Part shown: positions 48,504 through 56,620 of the stretch, one piece after another
Layout: each line of letters starts with the position of its first letter
Position numbering within the stretch: the stretch's first letter is position 1
DNA from: Nanobdellota archaeon
GTDB lineage: Archaea; Nanobdellota; Nanobdellia; Pacearchaeales; GW2011-AR1
Reading direction: 5' to 3'
NCBI GenBank assembly: GCA_030648155.1
Contig: JAUSIK010000002.1
Coordinates: forward strand, 143,205 to 207,204
Length of the DNA: 64,000 bases
The notes under the pieces: generated by a model
Databases searched by the model: none
What the model saw: the letters and a program-made list of their open reading frames with translations, nothing else
What the model was told of the DNA's origin: nothing
Translations under genes and position numbers: made by a program

Positions 48504-49496
48504 ATGGTAAATGTAGCTATAAACGGTTTTGGGAGAATAGGAAAACAATTTTTTCTAGCCGCCCTAGAACAAAACCTAAAATGGAATTTCTATATTAACA
48601 GCATTGGTACATTGCAAACAATGATATATTCCCTCAAATACGATTCAGTTCATCCCTCATTTAAAGATAATATTTCAACAGATGGTAAAAATCTAATTGT
48701 AAAAAATAAAAAGATACCTGTTTTCGAAATTCTTGACCCGCAAAACCTTCCATGGAAAAAAGAAAAAATTGATTTAGTTGTTGATTGTACTGGGGCATAT
48801 ACAGATAGAGTTAGTGCCTCAAAGCATCTTCAAGCAGGAGCGAAAAAAGTCCTTATTTCAGCACCAGCTAAAAATCCAGATTGTACAATTGTCCATGGTG
48901 TAAACAACTCTGCAATTAAATCAAACCATCAAATAGTTTCAACCGCCAGTTGTACAACAAACTGCATCTGCCCAATGTTAAAAGTTCTTCACGATAACTT
49001 CAAAATACTAAATGCACATTTTATAACTGCACATGCTTATACTGCAACTCAAGGGTTAATAGATAGAGAAGATAAAAAAGACGTAAGAAGGGGCAGGGCT
49101 GCTGCAATAAATATAGTCCCATCAACTTCAGGAGCAACAAATTCAGTATTAGATATATTTCCAGAATTAAAAGGAAAAATAGGGGGATATGCTTTAAGAG
49201 TTCCTGTAATTGATGGTTCAATAACGCATGTTGTAGCAAAACTAAAAAATAAAGTTACAAAAGAGCAAATCAATTCCGCATTCAAGAAATCATCTCAAAC
49301 AAATCTTAAAGGTATTCTTGAGTACTCGCAAGATCCTCTTGTCTCATCAGATATAATCCATAATCCCAACTCGTGTATATTTGACTCCCAATTAACAGAA
49401 GTAGTAGATGAATTAATAAGTATTTCTGGATGGTATGATAATGAGTGGGGATATTCCAACCGTTTAGTTGATGTTGCAAAATTGATGGTTAAATAA
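48504..49496 (+). CDS. gap: Glyceraldehyde-3-phosphate dehydrogenase, bacterial-type (class I)
   Basis: VAINGFGRIGKQFF, STASCTTNCICPMLKVL, WYDNEWGYSNR. Confidence 0.95.
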   Translation: MVNVAINGFGRIGKQFFLAALEQNLKWNFYINSIGTLQTMIYSLKYDSVHPSFKDNISTDGKNLIVKNKKIPVFEILDPQNLPWKKEKIDLVVDCTGAYTDRVSASKHLQAGAKKVLISAPAKNPDCTIVHGVNNSAIKSNHQIVSTASCTTNCICPMLKVLHDNFKILNAHFITAHAYTATQGLIDREDKKDVRRGRAAAINIVPSTSGATNSVLDIFPELKGKIGGYALRVPVIDGSITHVVAKLKNKVTKEQINSAFKKSSQTNLKGILEYSQDPLVSSDIIHNPNSCIFDSQLTEVVDELISISGWYDNEWGYSNRLVDVAKLMVK

Positions 49497-49582
49497 AAAA
49501 AGATTGTTTTATACTATAAATTCTAATTATTAATAAGGCCTAAATCTGTTTTCTTGATTTCCATAAGATTTAAATATATTGC

Positions 49583-49849
49583 ATGCAATACAAATATATG
49601 GCAGATGTTACGGTATCATTCAGGATAGATAAAAGTACACATTCAATGATGAAAATACATGATGAAATTAACTGGAGTGCTATCATCAGAAAAACTGTGG
49701 CTGAAAAATTGAGACAACTAAATTCCCTCGATAAAGAAAGAGCATTAAATGCTGCAAGAAATATAGACAAATTAAGAAAAAAGAAAATTTTTGATAAGGG
49801 GGGTTCTGCAACGCAGATTATTCGAGAATGGAGAGACAAAAGAAAGTAG
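49583..49849 (+). CDS. VapB-like ribbon-helix-helix antitoxin
   Basis: MADVTVSFRIDKSTHSMMKIHDEINWSAIIRKTVAEKL; overlaps VapC start. Confidence 0.7.
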   Translation: MQYKYMADVTVSFRIDKSTHSMMKIHDEINWSAIIRKTVAEKLRQLNSLDKERALNAARNIDKLRKKKIFDKGGSATQIIREWRDKRK

Positions 49850-50226
49850 TTGATGCTTCTATTGCTGTAAAATGGTTTACTAATGAAGGGGATACAAATA
49901 AAGCATTAAAAATAAGAGATGCCCATATAAATGGAGAAATAGTAATTATTGTCCCTGATTTAATTTTCTTAGAGGCATTAAATGCTTTAAAATATAAAAA
50001 ATTAAAGAAAGAGTCTTTAAATAATGTAAATGAAAATCTATGGGATTTGCAGTTGCATGTTGAGAAAATGAACACCTATATTTTAGATAAAGCAATATCA
50101 ATATCTTTAGAATACGATCTTACTTTATATGACTCTATGTATGCGGCTATTGCTCAATTACATGGCTGCCAGCTAATTACAGCAGATGAAAAACTCAAGA
50201 AATTTCCTTCAGCCATATCATTATAA
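49828..50226 (+). CDS. VapC-like PIN-domain toxin
   Basis: VVDASIAVKWF, PDLIFLEALNALK, LTLYDSMYAAIAQLHGCQLITADEKL. Confidence 0.9.
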   Translation: MERQKKVVDASIAVKWFTNEGDTNKALKIRDAHINGEIVIIVPDLIFLEALNALKYKKLKKESLNNVNENLWDLQLHVEKMNTYILDKAISISLEYDLTLYDSMYAAIAQLHGCQLITADEKLKKFPSAISL

Positions 50227-50254
50227 TTAAATAAAAAAGATAAAGAGGTAAAAA

Positions 50255-51457
50255 ATGAACATTCCAACAATAAAAAACCTAAAACTAAAAAATAAGTCAG
50301 TTCTATTAAGAATAGACATTAACAGTCCTGTTGTCAAATCTAAAATACTCAACAATCCCCGATTTGAAGCTTCTGCAAAAACTATTAAATATCTTCTTGA
50401 TAAAGATGCAAAAGTAACAATTATAGCACATCAAGGCAGAAAAGGAGACAAAGATTTTACATCTCTTGAACAGCACGCAAAAATTCTTTCAAAATATGTA
50501 AAATCAAATATAAAATACATCCCATCCCTATTTGAAGAAAAAGCTAAATCATCTATTTTGTCCTTAAAGTCTAAGCAAGCAGTTCTTCTTAAAAATGTAA
50601 GAGAATACGAAGATGAAACAAATCTAAAATTAAAAGATAATCGCTACCCGAAATTTTGTAAACTATTTGATATTTATGTAAACGAAGCATTTTCAGTTTC
50701 TCACAGAGCTCAAGGATCAATTATAATTCCCCCTAAGTATCTTAAAAGTGTAATAGGCCTTGAATGCGAATCAGAAATTAAAGCCTTAGAAAAATTTAAA
50801 AAATCCAAAGCGAAATCAAAAGTTTTTATCCTAGGAGGTTCAAAAGCAGAAGACTATTTTCCATTATTTAATTTTTTAAAAAATAAAAACAATAAGCTTC
50901 TGGCAGCAGGGGTCCTGGCAAACCTCTTTCTTATTGCAAAGGGTTATAATTTAGGCTATGAATCACAATGGCTAAAACAAAATAACTTCCTTCCTTTAAT
51001 ACCTAAGTTAAAATCAATATATACTAAATATGAAAATCAGATAATTCTCCCACTTGATTTTGCTTTTCTATCTAAAGAAGGAAAAAGAGTAGAATTTACT
51101 CTAGAAAATGCGCCTTTTAAATATAAAATTTATGATGTAGGAAAAAATACACTAAACCTATATAAAGATGAATTGCGATATACAGATTATATCTTCATGA
51201 AAGGGCCATTGGGATTTTCAGAAATTAGAGAGTTCAGCTTCCCTACAGTGTCATTGTTAAAAACAATTTCCAGCCTTACAAAAAATAAGAAATTGTTCAG
51301 CCTTCTTGGAGGAGGACATTTAAACACTACAATTAAAAAACACAAAATACCCAAAAACTTTTCATATAATTCCCTTTCAGGAGGAGCACTAATAAAATAT
51401 ATTTCAGGAGAAAAACTTCCAGGAATTGAAGCAATTAAAAATAAAAAATGGATATAA
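50255..51457 (+). CDS. pgk: Phosphoglycerate kinase
   Basis: SVLLRIDINSPVV, IIAHQGRKGDKDF, YVNEAFSVSHRAQGS, LLGGGHLNTTIKKH. Confidence 0.93.
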   Translation: MNIPTIKNLKLKNKSVLLRIDINSPVVKSKILNNPRFEASAKTIKYLLDKDAKVTIIAHQGRKGDKDFTSLEQHAKILSKYVKSNIKYIPSLFEEKAKSSILSLKSKQAVLLKNVREYEDETNLKLKDNRYPKFCKLFDIYVNEAFSVSHRAQGSIIIPPKYLKSVIGLECESEIKALEKFKKSKAKSKVFILGGSKAEDYFPLFNFLKNKNNKLLAAGVLANLFLIAKGYNLGYESQWLKQNNFLPLIPKLKSIYTKYENQIILPLDFAFLSKEGKRVEFTLENAPFKYKIYDVGKNTLNLYKDELRYTDYIFMKGPLGFSEIREFSFPTVSLLKTISSLTKNKKLFSLLGGGHLNTTIKKHKIPKNFSYNSLSGGALIKYISGEKLPGIEAIKNKKWI

Positions 51458-52137
51458 TTAAAGACAAAAGAAAAGAAATTGAAATAAAAGTAGCGAATCT
51501 CATTGCCAAAAAGATTCATGATTACCTCAAAACTCAATCCCAAGTAGTTTTAGCAATCCCCGGAGGAAATTCAGTATCTGGAATATTCTCCTTGCTAAAA
51601 CATCAGCATATACCTTGGAGAAGAGTACATATTTTTATGGTAGATGAACGTCTTGTTTCATTAGATCATCCTGACAATAATTTTAGACAAGCAGAAAAAA
51701 ATTTTCTGGAATATTTAGTAAAACAAAAAAAGATTTCAAAAATAAACCTTCACCCTTATATTTATTTTAATTTTCCAAACGAGCAAGGAGTTAATGCCTA
51801 TAAAAACGAATTAAAAGAAATTTCAGATAATTTTGACATAACTCTTCTAAGTTCTGGAGTAGATGGGCATGTAGCAGCATTATTTCCCCACCATTCAGTA
51901 AAAAATTCTTCTGATTTTTTTATAACTCTTAACGACTCTCCAAAACCTCCGCCTAATCGTCTTACAGCATCAAGAAAATTTATTCAAAAATCTAAAACAG
52001 TAATATTATTATTCCTTGGAGAATCAAAATCTCAAGCCCTAAAAGATTTTCAAAATCCAAAACTATCAATAATAGATTGTCCAGCAAAACTTGTTCAATC
52101 AGTAGAAGACTCTCATATATTCACAGATATAGAATAA
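51448..52137 (+). CDS. pgl: 6-phosphogluconolactonase
   Basis: AIPGGNSVSGIFSLL, HIFMVDERLVSLDHPDNNFR, LLSSGVDGHVAALFP. Confidence 0.9.
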   Translation: MDIIKDKRKEIEIKVANLIAKKIHDYLKTQSQVVLAIPGGNSVSGIFSLLKHQHIPWRRVHIFMVDERLVSLDHPDNNFRQAEKNFLEYLVKQKKISKINLHPYIYFNFPNEQGVNAYKNELKEISDNFDITLLSSGVDGHVAALFPHHSVKNSSDFFITLNDSPKPPPNRLTASRKFIQKSKTVILLFLGESKSQALKDFQNPKLSIIDCPAKLVQSVEDSHIFTDIE

Positions 52138-52175
52138 GTATTTTTTTTGATAAATACTTATAATCTACAATGGCC

Positions 52176-52940
52176 TTAGGCAAATGAATATTCTTTTTCG
52201 TTTTCGAGATATTTTAACTCTTGATGCGGTCTCGCAATCTTTAAGAAGTCACCATCAAATCTTGCAATTATACTCAACGGATTTTGAGGTATCTTGAACC
52301 TATATAATTCTGATAAAATATCCATCTCTTCATAAAATTTCCTGTGCATTCTTATAAAATCGCTATCTCCAGTTAATATGTAAACTGGTCTAAGATTTGC
52401 AATTTCCAAAGCTTTTGCAAATATCCTTTCGTCATTTAAATCATTATCTTTCCGAGAGGATTTTCCCTCATATCTGTAACCATAACATTTCTTAACATCA
52501 TCCCCAGACCCGATCACTATAGAAGGAGCGAGATAAGTAGATTTCCAACCGCCATTTTGAGAAATCAACCTTTCAGTTGCATTCAATCTTAATACATTTC
52601 TTTCTAATAAACGTCTATTTTCCAATAACATCTTGAACCTATCTAAAGTCACTGAATCAGATTCTCTTATATAATCAAATATATTCCTTAAATTAACACT
52701 AAATTCAACAAACTCTCTTATCATTTCTTCAGGATAACTTATATCTGGTAATGAATACTTGTCAATTACATAATATTGTTTTATTTCCCTCCCTATAACT
52801 CTACAACGTTCTCTATGGCTAATATCTCTCCAACCTTTAGCTAAATGGCTTTTAACGAAAGAGCTATCAACTATTTTCACACCATCTAACTTTGCGATTT
52901 TTGAATATACATCTTCATCATTTTCCATAAAATCCCTCAA
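52176..52940 (-). CDS. NYN/PIN-like nuclease-domain protein
   Basis: VKIVDSSFV...NDERIFAKALEIANLRPVYILTGDSDFIRM. Confidence 0.55.
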   Translation of the reverse strand: MRDFMENDEDVYSKIAKLDGVKIVDSSFVKSHLAKGWRDISHRERCRVIGREIKQYYVIDKYSLPDISYPEEMIREFVEFSVNLRNIFDYIRESDSVTLDRFKMLLENRRLLERNVLRLNATERLISQNGGWKSTYLAPSIVIGSGDDVKKCYGYRYEGKSSRKDNDLNDERIFAKALEIANLRPVYILTGDSDFIRMHRKFYEEMDILSELYRFKIPQNPLSIIARFDGDFLKIARPHQELKYLENEKEYSFA

Positions 52941-53043
52941 AAACCAACTTATTTAAACCTTTTGTATTGTAACCACTTGGAAGTTACAGATAAATCAAGG
53001 GTTCCACAACAAAGCTTAAAAATAAGAATACTCTAAATATAAT

Positions 53044-53196
53044 ATGGAGCAAGAAACGATAACAATAAGTAAAAGAGAATATGAAGCCCTTCTGGAAGAA
53101 GTTGGTATAATAAGAGATAAAGATATGATGGAAGCAATAGAAGAAAGTAATCAAGCAAAAAAAAAGGGCATTAAAACTTGGAAATTGAAGATTTAA
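53044..53196 (+). CDS. Antitoxin-like 50-aa protein
   Basis: MEQETITISKREYEALLEEVGIIRDKDMMEAIEESNQAKKKGIKTWKLKI. Confidence 0.65.
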   Translation: MEQETITISKREYEALLEEVGIIRDKDMMEAIEESNQAKKKGIKTWKLKI

Positions 53197-53480
53197 CCAT
53201 AAACTTTATGTGACCCAACAGCAACGACTATTATTTCTTTATTTATATCATCAATTTCATAGACCATTCTAATATTATTTCCTAAATAACAACTCCATTT
53301 GCCAGCAAGTTTTCCTTTTAATTTATGGGCATCTAATTCCATTCTTGGGTTTTCAGAAAATCTAATTAATTTTTTCTTAACATCTCCTCTAGAATTAACT
53401 AAGTCATAAAACTGTTTTTCCGCTTTCTTGCTCCTAGTTACTATTTGATATATTTTATCTAAAAACTTTTTCCAGTTCCT
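53193..53480 (-). pseudogene. RelE/ParE-superfamily toxin lacking a canonical start codon
   Basis: IYQIVTRSKKAEKQFYDLV...RMELDAHKLKGKLAGKWSCYLGNNIRMVYEIDDINKEIIVVAVGSHKVYG; ORF opens after TGA (53483-53481) with no ATG/GTG/TTG before the domain. Confidence 0.6.
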
Positions 53481-54102
53481 TCAAAGCCTCTTTAGAATCG
53501 TGAGAAGCAGAAATAAAACTCCCCGCATTTACAATATTAACTTTCAATTTCCTTAACTTTTCAGCAACCTCAAGATTAACACCGCCATCAACATGAATCT
53601 TAATTCCTCTGTTCATTTTTCTTAATTTTTTGATATTTAGATAAACTTTTGTAATAAATTCTTGATTTTCTCTGCCAGGACGAACACCCATAAATAAAAC
53701 CCCATCCACATATCCCAATATGCCCTTTATGTCATTAACATCAGTTTCAGGGTTTATAGCCACTACAGCCTTCATTCCAAAAGTATGAATATAAAATATT
53801 AACCCCAAAGCCTTATCCCTATCATTAATAGATTCATAATGAAATATAACTCTCCTAAATCCCTTATTTTTCAAAGTTTTAATATACAAAGAAGGATTCT
53901 GCGTCATGAGATGAGCTTCAAACCGTGCTTTATATCTGCTTAAATCAGGAACATCTTCTATCTTTAGCCCCTTTGTCTTTACAAATTTGCCATCCATGAA
54001 ATCTATTTGCAAATCTCTATTCAGCTCTAACAGCCTTTTCAACCTCTCCCTAAACTGTTTTTTATTTCTAGCGAAAACTGTTGGAATAACTTTTCTTAGC
54101 AT
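53455..54102 (-). CDS. rpe: Ribulose-phosphate 3-epimerase
   Basis: LQIDFMDGKFV, FEAHLMTQNP, VDGVLFMGVRPGRENQEF, IHVDGGVNLEVAEKL. Confidence 0.9.
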   Translation of the reverse strand: MLRKVIPTVFARNKKQFRERLKRLLELNRDLQIDFMDGKFVKTKGLKIEDVPDLSRYKARFEAHLMTQNPSLYIKTLKNKGFRRVIFHYESINDRDKALGLIFYIHTFGMKAVVAINPETDVNDIKGILGYVDGVLFMGVRPGRENQEFITKVYLNIKKLRKMNRGIKIHVDGGVNLEVAEKLRKLKVNIVNAGSFISASHDSKEALKELEKVFR

Positions 54103-54158
54103 TTACCCTCTCTTACCTATATATAAAATTTTCAATATTTAAATTCTTCCAAAAAAAT

Positions 54159-54281
54159 TCAAACTTCCATTCTTAGCCTTTCATATTCATCTCTGCTTAA
54201 TTTGACTTGTTTTAGAATAGCATTTAACAAGCCTACTCCTAGAGTTTCATTTCCATGAACAGGCACTACCGTTCGACTCAT
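54159..54281 (-). pseudogene. HicA toxin remnant (C-terminal half only)
   Basis: MSRTVVPVHGNETLGVGLLNAILKQVKLSRDEYERLRMEV follows HicB directly; the GSHH-containing N-terminal half of HicA is absent. Confidence 0.6.
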
Positions 54282-54282
54282 T

Positions 54283-54525
54283 TTAATGAGCAATAAAATT
54301 AGGCCTTTCAATCTGCACTCTTTGAAGACCTACAAATTTCAAAGGCTGAACATCCTCTTTATCTCCTTCCAAACATACCTCAATAGCCTCCTTCACCCTC
54401 TCAAGTACTTCTGGAATAGTTTTTCCTTGAGTATGGCATCCCACTATTTCAGGCACTGTTGCTATATAAAGCCCATCTTCATCTTGCTCAATAACTACAG
54501 TAAAATCTAATACTTGCTTCTTCAT
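54283..54525 (-). CDS. HicB-family antitoxin
   Basis: DFTVVIEQDEDGLYIATVPEIVGCHTQGKTIPEVLERVKEAIEVCLE. Confidence 0.9.
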   Translation of the reverse strand: MKKQVLDFTVVIEQDEDGLYIATVPEIVGCHTQGKTIPEVLERVKEAIEVCLEGDKEDVQPLKFVGLQRVQIERPNFIAH

Positions 54526-54578
54526 AAAATATCCATGATAAACAGATATTTAAATTATTCCTAAACTATCTAACTCTC

Positions 54579-55613
54579 TCATTTTAACGCTTTCACAATA
54601 TCAAAATTAGAATATTTGCTATCTATTAATCCGAATCTTATATTTCTCTTTAACATAATCCTCACATAAGAAAAATTTCTCTCCATGTTGCTTTGTTCAA
54701 CGAATTTTGAATGCATTTCTCTATTTTTTATTCTCAAAATGTGATTTATACTCCATAAAAAAATAGCAAAGAGTTTTATAGGTACCCAAATATTAATTTT
54801 CTCCATTAATATTTCCTTATTTATCCTAACTTTCTTTAAATATTCTTCGAAAAATAATTCCATCTGGTAATTCTCAAAGGGTCTCCCAAAATCAATAAAA
54901 ATATGAGCCAAATGTCCTGCTCTATCCGTCAATCTCAAATCCTCAAAATCAATTAATTTATATTCTTTATTATGAACGATAACATTTTGTTCACAAAAAT
55001 CTCCTTGTGTTAAAACGATTTCTGGTTTGTATTTATTATTAGGAAGATTTTCATTCAATTTTTTATAAGTTTCATTAATAATCCCTAATAATTGCTTACT
55101 TTTAACATTCGAATTAATATAATCCAAATATTCTTCTTTAATTATTAATCTAGAATATCCCTTATAACCTTGTATAGTGGCTTCTTTCTTGAGTTTTTTT
55201 AAATTGCCCACTATTTTAATTGAATGTAATTTACCGCATAATTCACCTAGATGTGAAAACATTTCAGTCTTTAAATATTCTCTAGTTTCATCTATTATTT
55301 TCCCTTCTATATAATCAATTATTATAAAATCATTATCAAACTCCCGGCGGGTATCGTCTAATATCCAAGCTTTTGGCCCAATTTTATGTTTTTCTACAAT
55401 TTTTAAAGCCTCAAACTCCTGTTTTGATTTGTTTCTTAGTTTTATTTTCATATTTAATCTAAAAACAAAACTCTTGCCATTAGCTTTCACCAAATAATTC
55501 AAATTGCTAGTTCCCATACCTAATTGTGAGATAGATGTAATTCTTATTTTATTCTCAAGCCCTAGTCGCTTTGGATTTAGATTTTCAAAGTAGTTTTTTA
55601 TTTTTTGTTTCAT
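54579..55613 (-). CDS. Aminoglycoside/choline phosphotransferase-family kinase
   Basis: VLTQGDFCEQNVIV and LIDFEDLRLTDRAGHLAHIFIDFGRP. Confidence 0.85.
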   Translation of the reverse strand: MKQKIKNYFENLNPKRLGLENKIRITSISQLGMGTSNLNYLVKANGKSFVFRLNMKIKLRNKSKQEFEALKIVEKHKIGPKAWILDDTRREFDNDFIIIDYIEGKIIDETREYLKTEMFSHLGELCGKLHSIKIVGNLKKLKKEATIQGYKGYSRLIIKEEYLDYINSNVKSKQLLGIINETYKKLNENLPNNKYKPEIVLTQGDFCEQNVIVHNKEYKLIDFEDLRLTDRAGHLAHIFIDFGRPFENYQMELFFEEYLKKVRINKEILMEKINIWVPIKLFAIFLWSINHILRIKNREMHSKFVEQSNMERNFSYVRIMLKRNIRFGLIDSKYSNFDIVKALK

Positions 55614-55703
55614 CTCATCCCTTTTATCATTTAAAAGATAAGGATCAAGGCTATAAAAAAGTAACTTTATCTTTCTCTCTTATAGTCTTTCTAATCAGAA
55701 AAT

Positions 55704-56525
55704 TCATCCTAGAACAAAATCATATTCCTCAGTCAAATTCCTAGCTCTAAAATATACTAAGTAAGTTATAGACAAAGTTTCATCCAAGCCCAATTTATAA
55801 CTTCTTGCAAATTTCCGGCATCCAACACAGATTCTTTTATCATCACCATCGAAATGTGAAATAATATTTGTTCTTTCTCCTAAATACCCTTTAACTACTA
55901 CCCTCTTATAATTTCTAAATAATTTTTCACTCACATTAAAATTAACATCTATCTCCCCTAATTCTACCTTCGGTTTTCCCTCATTAGTTGGAGGAGTTAA
56001 AGGGGGTCTAGGAGGAATGCCTATCGGAGGTTTTGAGGAATTTGATCCAGAATTTATAGGGGGTAAAGTATTAGTTCTTCCGGTACCTAAATCCTGTACA
56101 TAAATAGTCCTTCTTCCATCATAAACAACTCCCAATCCCATCTCCGTATACTTGCTAGATATCATATTAGAATAATGGCCAGGACTATTTTTCCACATAG
56201 AAAACACCTTTGAAGCACTAGGTGTTCCTGAATGATAGGCTATATTCTCGCCTATCGCGCTATAACCATAACCTTGCTCATTAATTCTTTGAACAAAACT
56301 TCTTCCATCAATTGAAGTGTGGCTAAAATAATTTTTATCAATCATATCTTCAGCATGCAATACTCCTGCTTTAGTTAATTTATCATTATAAGTCAACACC
56401 CCCCTCCCGAGTTTAGCCCTTTCTTCATTAACCAAATTCAAAAAATCTGATTCAACTGAAGCACTTGCAATCCAAATTTGAAAAACAAAAATAAAAATTG
56501 CACTCACCGCAATTATTTTTCGCAT
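55704..56525 (-). CDS. CAP/SCP (YkwD-like) secreted protein
   Basis: Signal peptide; FLNLVNEERAKLGRGVLTYNDKL...HAEDM...YFSHTS...GENIAYHSG...WKNSPGHYSNM. Confidence 0.92.
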   Translation of the reverse strand: MRKIIAVSAIFIFVFQIWIASASVESDFLNLVNEERAKLGRGVLTYNDKLTKAGVLHAEDMIDKNYFSHTSIDGRSFVQRINEQGYGYSAIGENIAYHSGTPSASKVFSMWKNSPGHYSNMISSKYTEMGLGVVYDGRRTIYVQDLGTGRTNTLPPINSGSNSSKPPIGIPPRPPLTPPTNEGKPKVELGEIDVNFNVSEKLFRNYKRVVVKGYLGERTNIISHFDGDDKRICVGCRKFARSYKLGLDETLSITYLVYFRARNLTEEYDFVLG

Positions 56526-56620
56526 TTTATTTATTTTGTTTAAAACTATTTAAACATGTGTTTAAACTGGGTTGAACAACACACTACTAATGAAAACAAC
56601 AAACCATTTTAAAGAAATAA

